Source of the DNA: Lichtheimia corymbifera B2541
Lineage: Eukaryota > Mucoromycota > Mucoromycetes > Mucorales > Lichtheimiaceae
Length of the DNA: 64,000 nucleotides
Direction: 5' to 3'
NCBI GenBank assembly: GCA_000697475.1
Contig: JNEU01000922.1
Span: 124,001-188,000 of the forward strand
Shown: in pieces, positions 32,681 to 44,255 of the stretch
Layout: the number at the start of each line of letters is the position of its first letter
How positions within the stretch are numbered: the first letter of the stretch is position 1
The notes under the pieces: model-generated
Told to the model about the DNA's origin: nothing
What the model saw: the letters and a program-made list of their open reading frames with translations, nothing else
Databases searched by the model: none
Translations under genes and position numbers: made by a program

Positions 32681-35600
32681 ATGAGCGAAGGATCCCAGTT
32701 ACATCGACCCCATCCACTAAGTCAATTCCGCTCCAATCGACGAAACAAGCGAGACGATGAGCCCATTTCCGATAATAAGAATCTGCAGGCGGCATTCGAC
32801 CAGTTAACGAGACGACAGAGCAGTAGCCCAGCAACACCCAGAATGAGCGAGAGTTCGGATGCTGGTTCGTTCATGACAGCATCTACCAGTCTCCATTCGC
32901 CTACCACCAGCAACAACAATAGCAACACCTCGTTTACCCAACGACGTATGGAACGTGGAGGCAACGTGCCTAGTTCATTTTCGTCTTTTGACTGGGAGCG
33001 ACCTACCAAGAGTGGATTATCATCATCGGCAGGGTCCAGTGAATATGATTCAAGCGCGTACTATGGTCTTTCACCTTTTGTCACCTCTTCTTTTATCGAT
33101 ATACCAGTACTTGAGCGATCTGGGAACAGCAACAATAATCGCTATCGATCCTTGTCACAGCGATATCAACGAGAACGATACAAAGGAGGAGGTGGAGGTG
33201 GATCCACACCAGGGGAAAGCGATGACCCACTTTCTCCAGATCATCGCACCTTGTCATCATCCATAACAACTCGATCCACCATGAGCGGCAAAAAAGGACG
33301 TGAGGATAGCGACATTGAATTATCAGACGATGAAGGCAAACGTGGTAGTGGTGTGGGTGAAGGTGGCAGCGACATGTTGTTTCAAATGGAAGATGGACAC
33401 AGTGGCAGCAACAAAAGTCATCGCTTTGATTTGATGGATCCACACAGTTACGATCATGAGCAACAAGATGATGATGAAGAATATGATGACGATGATGATA
33501 CCAAGACTGAGCGAGCACCTAGCAACAATAACAGCAGACGAGGAACAGCAACATTCGGTATCGGCAGCCGATGCTTGTATGATCTAATCTCGACACCACA
33601 GCAACCTTTTGAACATGATGAGGAGGACGAGGAGGATGAGGATACACCACCCGTACGTCCTGAATTTGCTCGAATCAAAAACATGTTGACCAATTATCGA
33701 CCCATACCCAAACAGCATGATGAAAAGGAGAATCAGCAACGACGACAACAGCAGCAACAGCGAGCACAAGTCGGCAAATTACAGCATCCAGCACCTAGAC
33801 GACATTTATTACAAACATCAGTATTTCAGGTGGTGAATTCCAACACTGTCAAAGATCGATATCTTTTTCTGTTCAATGATTTATTGTTGATTTGCAAGCC
33901 GATCATGGATGAGAATATCATTGACAATGCGAGCGTACTCAAAGGCAGCAATACGAAGGATGGTAGCAATGGAGGTGGAAAATATCGATTCCGGCACAAT
34001 GAAAATAGCCTTTTCCAAGTCAAGAATATCGTGGAATTGAGCAAAGTGACATTGTATCTACCACGTGATGAGCAGCAACATCAACAATCATCGAATCATC
34101 GACCTTCCATGATGATGGATCGTGACGGGCGTATGTCAATGCAAGCGTTACCACCACCTCGCAAGATGCATCCAGTATTAGCGACAGCATTACACAAGTT
34201 TGAAGCTGATCCAGCAGATGGTATTGCATATCTTGTTGAGAAACAAGTCCTTGCGAATGAGCCTTTGAGCATTGCCAATTTCCTCTTCAAGACACCTGAT
34301 CTATCGCGACGACAGCTGGGCAATTATGTGTCTGAACCAGAAAACAGTGATATCTACGATGCATTCCTTGATTGTTTCCGCATGGTGGCATTACGACTTG
34401 ATGAAGCCTTGCGTATATTGCTCATGACACTTCGACTACCAAGCAATTGGGATGCACTCGAGTATACCATTGAGCGGTTTGCCAAAAAATGGCATGATGC
34501 GAATCAGAACGTTGTCAAGTTTCACGAGGATATGGTTGTCAAGGTGGTGGTTGCCATGTTGTTTCTCAATGCGGAATTTTGGTACGACGCGGATCGATCT
34601 AAGGATGTGTTTTGGCATGCACGTGAACACAAGGAACGGCGGGATCGACAACGACTGCTTACACGCCGAGCAAGTATGATTGATCGCAAGGATGAACGCG
34701 GTAGTGTTGCAATTGAGCCATTGCATTATATCTCAGCACTTCGAGCCAAGGAAGGATCAACCAAGCCATCACTGGATGAGTTTTTGGATCGATGGAGATA
34801 CTATGATCAATACACGCTTGTGCCAGTGGAATTCCTCAGAGACATGTATCAATCAATTGCAAGTGAACGACTTGAGACAGGATGGGACAATGGCAACAAC
34901 ACGGCTGAGGATGAGGAGAATGAGGATGAATCGATTGCACCAGCACAAGATACCATTATCACGGTCACACCTCAACGCTTCCCAACAAGTCTTATCAAGG
35001 GTGTGCCATCAATACCTATTTCAATCACTATTCCAGCACCCGATCCTGGTTTACAGATCAAGCTACGTGGACAAGATTTGGTTTGTGAACCGAGCGTGTT
35101 GGATTTTACCGATTCGTGTGTGCAGACATTTACAATCACGGGTCATACGCTTGGTCGCACGAGTTTAATGTTTATCAAGTCCGGATATCATGCAAGTCGA
35201 TATGTCAGCCCTAGTTTACCTCGCACCAAGAGCATTGTGGTTGAACGCCCTTTTATGCGCTATACTTTCCAAATTGGTTTTTCGCATGCTGATCCACGTG
35301 CCATTGCTGCTGCTGCTGCCGGATTAAAGAGCCCTGTTGGATCTCCACCACCATCTCAATTGACAGTATCCACCGCTACAGCTGCAGCTACTACACCTAC
35401 AGCCAACACAACAACAACACCTGCTCCTCCTCCTGCTACTACTTCTACTGCAACGACTACAACTACGGGTACAGCTGCAGCGACTGGTACATCAGCTGAT
35501 GATGATCCTCCTATGGTGAAGCGAAAGTATACCTTTAGCGTGGAATCGGATCAAGAACGCAAGGAGTGGTTACGCCATCTTAAGGATGTATGTGGGCACG

Positions 35601-36133
35601 TGTATGTGGGTGGCGGTACCACGTCGACAGGGCAACATGTCAAGAGACTTTCATCGGAGGAACGGGTGGCATTGCAAGTTCTCAAGGAAGTGTTACTTGC
35701 TGATGAATTCAAAAAGGGCACAGCCAATGTGACAGCTCTGAGCAAAGTATGGGGAAGATCAAGCATGATTGATGTGGGAAGCCAAACCAACAGCCCTGCC
35801 AAGGAAATCAAGGATGGCGATCATCTCTGGGTCATGCAAAGTCCGGTCAAGGAAGATCTCGTTTTTCTCGAAGGCAATACCACCACCAACAACAATAATA
35901 CCTCCTCAGCCAATAGCACCAACAATGCAGACAAAAAGAATGATGATGCAGCCTCCACCAAAGCAGCAGATCGCAGTTCGATTGTCACGACGGCTACTAC
36001 GGCTACCACCACCACCAAATCCGCTGCCAATGTAGTCACCAAACGTGGCCATGAAATCATCAAACTCGTAGTACAGAATTCTATGGTCCCTCTCATGTTG
36101 GGCTTTTTAAGGAAGCAGATCCCCAAAGAATAA
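32681..36133 (+). CDS. PH-Sec7-PH protein, Arf-GEF-like but with degenerate catalytic motif
   Basis: Single-exon gene, 1150 aa. Residues 1-370 are disordered (Ser-rich, acidic runs, poly-Gln). A PH-like segment follows (about 375-470: RYLFLFNDLLLICKPI). The Sec7 domain is at about 500-740 and is recognisable from DPADGIAYLVEKQVL, LGNYVSEPENSDIYDAF, LDEALRILLMTLRLP and FAKKWHDAN. A second PH-type module runs from about 790 to 985, ending KRKYTFSVESDQERKEWLRH and interrupted by a Thr/Ala-rich insert. In active Arf GEFs the loop reads FRLPGEAQKIDR, with the glutamate finger that expels GDP. Here it is LRLPSNWDALEY at the same spacing, putting Asn589 at that position. The second signature (LNTDLHNP) is LNAEFWYDA. 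It therefore belongs to the fungal Arf-GEF-like group, but conventional exchange activity is doubtful. A membrane-binding scaffold role is inference. Confidence 0.8.
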   Translation: MSEGSQLHRPHPLSQFRSNRRNKRDDEPISDNKNLQAAFDQLTRRQSSSPATPRMSESSDAGSFMTASTSLHSPTTSNNNSNTSFTQRRMERGGNVPSSFSSFDWERPTKSGLSSSAGSSEYDSSAYYGLSPFVTSSFIDIPVLERSGNSNNNRYRSLSQRYQRERYKGGGGGGSTPGESDDPLSPDHRTLSSSITTRSTMSGKKGREDSDIELSDDEGKRGSGVGEGGSDMLFQMEDGHSGSNKSHRFDLMDPHSYDHEQQDDDEEYDDDDDTKTERAPSNNNSRRGTATFGIGSRCLYDLISTPQQPFEHDEEDEEDEDTPPVRPEFARIKNMLTNYRPIPKQHDEKENQQRRQQQQQRAQVGKLQHPAPRRHLLQTSVFQVVNSNTVKDRYLFLFNDLLLICKPIMDENIIDNASVLKGSNTKDGSNGGGKYRFRHNENSLFQVKNIVELSKVTLYLPRDEQQHQQSSNHRPSMMMDRDGRMSMQALPPPRKMHPVLATALHKFEADPADGIAYLVEKQVLANEPLSIANFLFKTPDLSRRQLGNYVSEPENSDIYDAFLDCFRMVALRLDEALRILLMTLRLPSNWDALEYTIERFAKKWHDANQNVVKFHEDMVVKVVVAMLFLNAEFWYDADRSKDVFWHAREHKERRDRQRLLTRRASMIDRKDERGSVAIEPLHYISALRAKEGSTKPSLDEFLDRWRYYDQYTLVPVEFLRDMYQSIASERLETGWDNGNNTAEDEENEDESIAPAQDTIITVTPQRFPTSLIKGVPSIPISITIPAPDPGLQIKLRGQDLVCEPSVLDFTDSCVQTFTITGHTLGRTSLMFIKSGYHASRYVSPSLPRTKSIVVERPFMRYTFQIGFSHADPRAIAAAAAGLKSPVGSPPPSQLTVSTATAAATTPTANTTTTPAPPPATTSTATTTTTGTAAATGTSADDDPPMVKRKYTFSVESDQERKEWLRHLKDVCGHVYVGGGTTSTGQHVKRLSSEERVALQVLKEVLLADEFKKGTANVTALSKVWGRSSMIDVGSQTNSPAKEIKDGDHLWVMQSPVKEDLVFLEGNTTTNNNNTSSANSTNNADKKNDDAASTKAADRSSIVTTATTATTTTKSAANVVTKRGHEIIKLVVQNSMVPLMLGFLRKQIPKE

Positions 36134-36415
36134 ACTTTTATATCCATTCGTCATAATGACTATATACATACATACACAGTAATCCTATTTCTCAATGATG
36201 GCATCTCTCTTCAATCAATAAAATGATGAATTTAACCAAGCTTATATTACTAAGATGAATGTCTTTTATGTATCAAAAAAGTTGCTGCACATTATACTAC
36301 TACAGTCTGTGTCACTAATCTTATTGGGTTTGGCATACACGTTGTAATCCTCTCTCTGGCAAGGCATCATGTAGAAAAAAAGATGGAAAGGAAGGCAGCA
36401 TACACTTTGATGGTC
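36134..36415. other. 3' flank of the Sec7-domain gene
   Basis: AT-rich sequence with AATAAA-like strings shortly after the stop (TCAATAAAATG near 36215), consistent with a poly(A) region. No gene recognised. Confidence 0.4.
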
Positions 36416-39140
36416 GCATGAGGTCGGTTGATGGTATCAATTCTTCAAGTGTTGTAAAAGCTCAGCTGCTGTACCACGTCTTATATACGTCCATCGTTGA
36501 TATCCAATGTCTGCCGCAGTTGAAGACGACGATTTATAAACGTTTCATTGTTGTCAAACCACTTCTTCATATGCTCATCAGGCTGGATTGTAAGGTGACA
36601 TAAGATTCTGATTTCTTGAAGCTTTCCCGATGGATGGTGCTACTGGCATTTGGTGTTGTCTAAGCGGCGGCGTTGGGTCTATAACTTTTATATGAATACT
36701 CATCCTGTCCTCATCTTAATAGGCAATACATACCTTCGAGAATCGATCAAGGGGCTTTTTCCTGCCACAGATCATGCACCGCAAAGTGTCGTCTCCGGGG
36801 GTGTGCACTTCTTGCACCGGAACCCTGAGAAAGAGACTCAAACCTCAGTAAAAAGATGATTCACGTCCTGTAAACTAATCCCAAACTCACCCTGGGAGGG
36901 GTTCTAAAAAAGGACATCAACGATGATTGCTCCTAGTATTTATGTCATTATGCTTGATTCATTCCTTCATGAAATAGCCATACCTTGATTACCAGCGAGC
37001 AGACTTGAGAGATAATAAGTTGGCAGTGGGAACTTGCTGTTATAGCTCCCTTCATCGGCAAACCACGCCTCGCATTTCTCTCCTTCAAAAGACGGAATGC
37101 ATTCTGCTTGTTGATTTCTTGATTCTTCAAGCGGGCGACATACGGACACACAACAGAGAAAATATCAGCGCTTGTCGCTTGTTGAGGGAATTTGTGAATC
37201 CTTTCTTCGCTTTAAAAGGATAATACATTGTGTCAACGATTGTTTGCCAGCCATGGGTCCATAAGATAAGATATACGCTTACCCTTGTCCTGAGGCCATT
37301 GATCTCCAAAAAGAAGCTCCTCGTTTTAGAAGGTCCAAATCCTTGTACACCACTCCATTCTCTCCCATTCTAGCTTGATAAGCGTGTCAGCATCAAAGAT
37401 AGGCATGTCAATTGTAGTGTATATACTTACAAGATTCACGTTCTAGGATTGGGGCCCCCACAATGAGTCGATGATTTGACGGGAAATTATGTACAAAGGG
37501 CTGTAACCAAACTTTGTAGCCATGCCATCGGTAGGGCTCGATCTCAGAGTGATGAATGCTCGAGTCTTGTATCAAAATGTAGGTACACATTCAGTCTTGT
37601 ATTGATTGTCATCTGATTTGCTGCGAATGACAATATTTGGCCGAGTGTTCGCTTTCAAATGATTGGACAACGGAACATCTTTGAATAACCTTCCACTGGC
37701 ACAAGAGTTTAAGTCCTATACACAAGGTAAATATCAATGACATCATGTTTCTACTTTTATTTCTCTTACCGGTCCATGTACGTCTTTGATATGCTTCTTC
37801 AAACGACCCTCGTTTGCGAGGCCGCTTCCGCAGATGTCGCTGTACGTGAATGCCTGGCTGTCTCGCACTGCATTGCTGTGTATACGTATGCGAGCTTTGC
37901 ACATTTCGAATGATCGATGTGCGATCGTCTGCCGTGTTGATTGCGTGCAATAGAATGTATCATCATCGATCACGGCACTCAGTCCAATGTTGATCGTGAA
38001 CTTCTCCGCTGGCATTTTCTTGTGGGGCGGCAGACCATCACAATCACAAAATGTTTCCTCTTTCCCATCCGTGCTGCGATGAAACGTAACTTGTTTCTTG
38101 ATGAGGATTGTCTTGTGCTTGAGGAGAGAGAGAAGGATCATGTATACACCGCAAATAAGGATGGATAAGATCAAATGTCACAAAGAAAAGAATGAAAACA
38201 AGCAACAATGAAGCACTACATGGATTAATACAGTGATCAATGTATGCAATCACACATAGACTCCTTGACACTACTTACCACAAGGCATTGATGGGATATG
38301 CAATCCAATAGACGAAAGAGAGATGTGATAGTGCTGGCGGCAACATCCTTGTTTATGTATATGTGGGTGGGCGTGGGCGTGGGACTTGTTGTCCATCCAA
38401 GAAAAGGAGGTCGTGATTGATTGGGTTGATAGAGTGGTCAAGCAACCTTGCCATACTGGGTCGCAGCATCAACAACATGATAAATTCATCGGCCACTGCT
38501 TAGTAAGGAGACTTTTGCATAAGCCAATACAAATCTTGACGCTGATGAATACAAGGAATTAGGGAGGTTGCAAGCAATCACCCAGTTTATGTAATCCACG
38601 TACCATGCTCTCGATGTCATTTGATGTCTCAGCAGTAAGCTCATAGTGTGGTCGTACAAATGGTGACCCAGCGGTCTGTAACTCATGCAAGCTCATCTTT
38701 GGTGACAACGTCCTGCCAATTGCGATTATCCAAACGGAAGTACGTATCATGACTAATATCAGCCTGTTATTATCGAATGTATACTGTTCTCCTATACATG
38801 CTTACTGCGGATAGAGCAAGTCGTGCCATTTTCTCTTCAACTGGCATTATCTTGTCGGCATAATCATACACACTGATAGTCGCCCGTTAGATGCTTGTGT
38901 ATAGCCATTATAGCATTCCTTACCATTAAAGATACAGTCGTTGTTGCATGGAAACTGAATATCATTCTAGTCATGCGTGTTTTGTATCTTCGGCACTGTC
39001 GTTGGGTGTGTCATTGTGCTGCAAGTCGTCGTCTTAATGAGAATAAAAGATATTGCTGATTGCGGAACCGCCTCCAATGAGTTGCGATCTGCTGTCATGG
39101 TCCCGTCTGGTACATCGTTGGCAAATCGAAGGTCCATTTG
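36416..39140 (-). pseudogene. Decayed multi-exon gene of unknown function with C2H2-like remnant
   Basis: Patches of protein-like sequence on the minus strand are flanked by plausible splice sites, but frames break between and within them. From 5' to 3': MDLRFANDVPDGTMTADRN (near 39140), NDIQFPCNNDCIFN, YDYADKIMPVEEKMARLALS, ADISHDTYFRLDNRNWQDVV, a break near 38690, AGSPFVRPHYELTAETSND, then a segment near 37770-38110 with DICGSGLANEGRLKKHIKDV, then FKDVPLSNHLKANTRPNIVI, a second break near 37580, QDSSIHHSEIEPYRWHGYK, GVVYKDLDLLKRGASFW, and downstream pieces to about 36960. The zinc-finger-like piece has C-x12-H-x4-H spacing but Tyr where the first Cys is expected. At least two frame breaks cannot be repaired by introns I can see. 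Family unknown; a repeat-derived or lineage-specific gene is possible, and boundaries are rough. Confidence 0.4.
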
Positions 39141-39995
39141 AGTAGAGTAGTTGCATTGGTGAGCAGTGTGGCGTTAGAGAGAATAAAGAGGGACGAGGAA
39201 AAGAGAGGGCCGTTTTCAGCGAGCCAAGCGATTAATCACATGAGAATCATTAATGCTCAAACAGAGAACAATGACACCAAAAAATACAAAGAAGCATACG
39301 TATAGCAGACAATGAAAGATGATGGATGAAATGTACACTATGACAAGATGGGGTACATACAAAATTGACCAACGTGTGCCTGCAGAAATAAAGGGGCAAG
39401 CACGTCCATTGGAAAAACTTGCTGTCAGCATATTCTAGAAGTCTTTATGCATGCAATTAAATGTTCTACCATTCGCACATGATGGCAGTATTATCATTCA
39501 TATACACAAAACACCTCCTCCTTTCCCGCACACTAACACTGAAAACACCACATACAGCAGAAGCGGGTATTCCTGTCATCTCTTCGAGGCTTTTGAAACA
39601 ATTGCAGCTGTACCTCTCCTTGTGAAGGTGTTGTTTTAGTAGTAACTCAGCAAATGGATGTTCTTATTCGGTAAGATGAAGGGGGGTCGCTCTGCCAGTT
39701 TTTGGCTATTCATATGCCACAACCAAGAGACCATATATATCAGCCACAAGGCACAGGAATTATATAGATAGCCTTCTTCTCCCCTTATATAAAAGGACAA
39801 CGACTTTTTGAGCTTCATTTGGCTCACTTTTTTTTTATTTCATTGACTCTTTCTTTTACATTCGTTGATTGCTATTATCATCATAATAGCTAATGCTTCT
39901 TCAATCGTTAGCCAACAAGTGCAGTATGAAGCTTTTCACTTTTTTATTTCTACATATCCTTGATCAAATGATTAATAGACGTTTATCAGCATGCC
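39141..39995. other. Intergenic, upstream of C2H2 gene 1
   Basis: No gene recognised. Pyrimidine-rich AT tracts around 39825-39860 (TTTTTTTTATTTC, then TTTCTTTTAC) precede the zinc-finger gene and probably belong to its promoter/leader. A possible 5'-UTR intron acceptor lies just before the ATG. Confidence 0.4.
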
Positions 39996-41011
39996 ATGAA
40001 CGACAATCCACAGTTCAACCCTCTCACAGAAGCATCGACAACGACAGCTTTCATTGCATTTGAAGGAAACGCAGCACGTCCACAAGAATTAGAATTGTAA
40101 GTTGCTGTTGATCATTGCTTTTTTGGGGTTAGATACTCACATGTAAATGGCCCCACAACTCCCAACAATGTATTAGTGACCCTTATGCTGAAAATGATCG
40201 TCAACATCGAACAATGGATCCGATTTTCATCTCAGAACACCAAGAAGAAACACAAATGTCAACTGCAAACACTGCACCATTAATGGCAAATCAGAATGCT
40301 GCTGTACCACCTTCACATATTCTCGATCAAACGATCGCGCTCGATGCTGTCGAATTGCCTGATGACTATACTGTTGCCTCGGCTCAATATGTACCGTCAT
40401 CTATGGGTGAACAACCTGTATTCCTTAGTGATGTAGGCCAGCCCCTCTATTGGGGCACGCTCAACTTACCAGTAGCTTCATCACCATCATCCTTACCTAT
40501 GCCATCAACACAGCAGCAGCCATCATTCATATCTTCTTCTTCGCCAGAATTGATGGCACCTGCTGATCTTACGTCTATAGCAATTCCGTTACTACCAACA
40601 ACATCATCTCCTCAGCTTATATACAGCAGCAGAGAGCAACAGCAACCCTTACAACAACCAACAATGTATCCTCAAAGTACCGTAAGCAATGACAACAAAG
40701 GCACTGCTATACGATCTTCGGCGCCAGAGTCTTGTTCACCACCTGTTGCTAGCGCTCCTCCTTCATCAGAAAGGGGTAACTACTTATGCCGTGTGTCCCA
40801 TAATTGCCGTGCCACCTTTACTCGACGAAGTGATCGAGATCGGCATGAGCTTATCCACAAACCCCCTCGTACGCTATACACCTGCGAGTATTGCAATATC
40901 ACTTGTACCAGAAAAGATACCTTGAAACGTCACCAAACCAGATCATGTCCTGTCATCAATGCGTGCAAACACCATGCATCATCATCATCCTCGTCAGCAC
41001 AACGGGGGTAA
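39996..41011 (+). CDS. C2H2 zinc-finger protein 1 (two C-terminal fingers)
   Basis: Predicted nuclear DNA-binding regulator, 311 aa from exons 39996-40096 and 40177-41011. Residues 1-235 are low complexity (Ser, Pro, Gln, Thr) with scattered acidic groups, as in activation regions. The fingers lie near the C-terminus. Finger one is unusual, with C-x5-C spacing (YLCRVSHNCRATFTRRSDR, then HELIH). Finger two is regular C-x2-C (YTCEYCNITCTRKDTLKRHQ). The short linker and the TRxDxLKRH helix match the other two C2H2 genes in the window, suggesting one family. The target is unknown. The tail after the fingers is a poly-Ser stretch. Confidence 0.82.
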
Positions 41012-41302
41012 TGGTGTTCCTCACAAAGATGAATTTTCATTTCCCATCTATTATGCGACGACATCATATATGCGTAACTACCACCATACTATGCTCTTTT
41101 TTCGCTACCAATCATGCTACACCACCCTCCTATAATCACTTATGCCATTCGATTTTCTGTCATTCCATTTATGTGAGCATCAAAAAATACAGACACACAT
41201 ATAATGTTTCATTGTTGCAAGTTTGGGGTGATTTAGACCTATTCGGCCAGAAAAGGCAAACATCCGATTTTAAGGGGGAAGTTGTGATTGCCCCTTTTCT
41301 CT

Positions 41303-42316
41303 TTAGGGAAATAGGTCCTTGAGAATGGCCATGGTGTCTTGTGGACAGGTGACTGAATGACCAGTCACCTCGGGATGGGTGTAGATTTCATAATCATTGC
41401 CACCTTGAAATGTCTTGTCACCAAAAAAGTGGATGGTCTTGAAGCCTTCTTGTTTGATATGACGTAAACAATAGGTCTTGTCCCATCCTGTGGGAAACAC
41501 GTCAAAAGAAATTTGACCCCCAATTGAATACGTCAGGGCAAGGTGAGGGAACGCCTTTTTCAAATCCTCAACAAACTTGGCACGGATGCCACGGGCAAGA
41601 TCAAACTTTTCAAATTCATTACGCTCTTCGCGTGTGCAGTTGCGCCCAATAGGTGACACGTTAATCATACCATTGCGAAACTCAATAAATGTACCCCTAT
41701 ATGTAAATCACTTGTTATCTTTTTGTCTATTGCTGCTACATATGTACACGTCGTTTGTGCTTACCGCTTCTTTGGGATATCCAAATCAGCAATGTAATGC
41801 AAAATAAACTTGACCAGCCTGTTATATTCGGTATCACCGATCCATTCAATAAAGCTCTACAATCGCATTCGTGTGAGAGATCGGCACGTGCTGCTGTGAG
41901 CTAATACCATATCATGTATATATACCTGTGATTTCATCTGTTCGCCCAATCTATAGGCTGTGAGACCGTTCTCAGCAAAACAATAATCAAAGTTGTCGAG
42001 TACTAATGGTGGGCATTTAGATAAAATAGCTTTTATATACGCAACGCTATTACCTTTAGGCCCAAGCTGTTCTAATTGCTTGCTCAAATCTGACCCGCCT
42101 ACAAAGCCAATCACCACTTTTTGACGCAAATTGGATAGCGTGTCAAGCATATCCTGGGATACAGTCTAATATGCCCATTGATGAGCATCGTGCTATGTAA
42201 TGCTGCAAATGGATAAAGTAGCCTACCTGACGAGCTGGTGTCAAGGTACCATCGACATCGAATAGTACAATGGTGTCAGAATGCGTGCGCTCTTGGAAAT
42301 TGGAAATAGGTGACAT
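41303..42316 (-). CDS. SEC53: Phosphomannomutase (SEC53/PMM)
   Basis: Cytosolic HAD-family enzyme converting mannose-6-phosphate to mannose-1-phosphate, the precursor of GDP-mannose for N- and O-glycans and GPI anchors. Exons 42227-42316, 42054-42165, 41926-42002, 41765-41856 and 41303-41696 give 254 aa, the usual size. The nucleophile motif is [13 protein letters not shown] (Asp20, Asp22). Further landmarks are [63 protein letters not shown] and [17 protein letters not shown] with the metal-binding Gly-Asp and Asn-Asp residues. All expected catalytic elements are present. It lies between two C2H2 genes on the other strand. Confidence 0.96.
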
Positions 42317-43197
42317 TTGTATATGAGAGAATGAGAAGGGAAATCGGGATGAGTAACATGGTTGAAATGCATCATCCGGATTTATGCAAAAGCTCAGATT
42401 CTTGTAATAACACCTCTTTAGGAATGGGACATTCCCCATGGCAACGTGCATAGCAACCACCAATGCTAAACGTGTTGCTTCTTTTTTCTATGCAACGTAT
42501 CCTCACTACGATACACCATCATCCTATGATGTAGTCGTCATGTTGGGACAATAGCAGCAAGATGAGACCTGTGGGACGTGTGCAACACGCTTACCAGAGA
42601 ACATTGCATAATAAACTTGAACGCAGGGCGCGAGACTGCTGTGGCATAAATATAGAAACAAGAGTGTGTTAGAGTGCAACAAGGTTTACAGGCTCAGCAT
42701 GGTCCAAGTCAAAGTGGGGAAGGTCGTCTTACACTTGTGCCACACTCGCGTCATTATAAGATGGCCGCGGTGTTACCCTTCCAGAAGATCGGGATCATCC
42801 TTAACAAACCCCTGGTTCGAAGTCACCAACGCAATCTCTAGTATATCCCAATCACATTCTTGCTTGTTTGATGTTTCTCTCCACTCAACATAGGATGGGA
42901 ATGATAAAACGAGAGTTAATCCTTATAAACGAAAAAAGCACTTATTAATATCGTCATCGTTATGCAACTAGGTGAGATCTGCTTTGTTACACAAATCGCG
43001 CCACTCTGCTCTACGCGAGTTAATTTTAGAATGACTCGTGTGACCTGGCCTACAGCACGGCATTAAACAGCATCAGCCATATGTACAACTATACGACTCC
43101 TTACAGCGACATATGAAGCAAGATATATAAAAGGCGTGGCTGGTGCGAAGAAGAAATGAGGCTCAAACATTCCTGAATGTCCTTGTTGTTGTACCCA
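42317..43197. other. Divergent intergenic region, SEC53 / C2H2 gene 2
   Basis: No gene recognised. The string CTGGTTCGAAGTC near 42811 resembles a tRNA B box, but no A box or foldable cloverleaf surrounds it. Confidence 0.45.
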
Positions 43198-44255
43198 ATG
43201 AATTATCCAGCCGCTGTAGTAGAGTCGTTTAACGATTGCTTGACGATTCCAATGGATAATCTGGCACCTCAAACAGCAGTCAACCAAGATCCCAATGACA
43301 AGTAAAACAATGACTTATTATTGCCTTCTTGCATGAAAGCTTACAACAGGGCCTTAGCTATCGATATGACCAACAGGCATCTCCTCTGCAGTATCCCCTT
43401 CCACAAAGACAGCAAACCCGTTATCATCATCAACAACACGAGTATATTGATCCAGATCCAGCATCCTCTACCCTATTCATGCAAGCATGGCTACGTCCAG
43501 CTTATGATGCACACCAAGAAGGTGCACTCCATGATCCGAACATGCATACTTCAAGCCTGCTTACCAATAATGGTCAATTTGCATTATCAACAAACGACAT
43601 TCATCAACACCTTGGTAGCAATAATTTAGCTCCTGGTTCTCCTAGCTCCATCAGTACTTCTTTATCAGAGTTGTCAAGTGCTGCTGCTTTTCAGGGGTCA
43701 CACATTTCATCTCCAGCAACAACAACCACTAACACTGGTAATGCCACAGCAGAGGAACCTACTACAACCCAAACGACAAGCCATGCATCCACCACCATAG
43801 AAAAGCCATTAGCTCGTGTTCCTCAAATCGAAGATTGGAAACAACGTGCTCATGAAGCAATATGGGCTACCAATTCATATCAACGAAAAGGACGACGCTG
43901 CCGTTTCTCAAGTAACCAAGTTACTGATGACAATGAAACAACAACAACATCAAGCCATCATGATGATGATACCTACGATGAGGTATCCAGTTTACAAAGT
44001 AGCTCCTCGCAGTCAACATCGGCAAAGAAACGACGCGTTATTACAGGATACAGTGTCACGTGCGAGCAATGCAATATCCATTTCACGCGAGATCGTGATC
44101 TTAGACGCCACAACTTGTCCAAACATGTGCGACAACGATATGTCTGTGATCACTGCTCTACTTCATTCACCCGAAATGATAGCAAAGTAAGGCATGAACG
44201 TAAATGTGCAGCGAAAAGGAAACGGGATCGACGTGATGATGATCTCCGGTCATGA
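43198..44255 (+). CDS. C2H2 zinc-finger protein 2 (two C-terminal fingers)
   Basis: Predicted DNA-binding regulator, 339 aa from exons 43198-43301 and 43340-44255, split by a 38-nt intron in the same early position as in C2H2 gene 1. The N-terminal 260 residues are Gln/Ser/Thr-rich, with a short ordered-looking segment (RVPQIEDWKQRAHEAIW). A basic stretch (KKRR) precedes the fingers and could serve as a nuclear signal. The fingers are VTCEQCNIHFTRDRDLRRHN...H and YVCDHCSTSFTRNDSKVRHE followed by a C-terminal C in place of a second His (HERKCAAK), so finger two is a C2HC variant. The protein ends in a basic tail. It is probably a paralogue of the neighbouring genes. Confidence 0.82.

Noticed and set aside
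36416..39140. Retrotransposon or virus-derived origin of the decayed gene
   Set aside because: No reverse transcriptase, integrase, capsid or terminal repeat was recognised; the splice-like borders point to an ordinary gene.
42800..42825. tRNA B-box-like string CTGGTTCGAAGTC
   Set aside because: Flanking sequence does not fold as a tRNA and lacks an A box.
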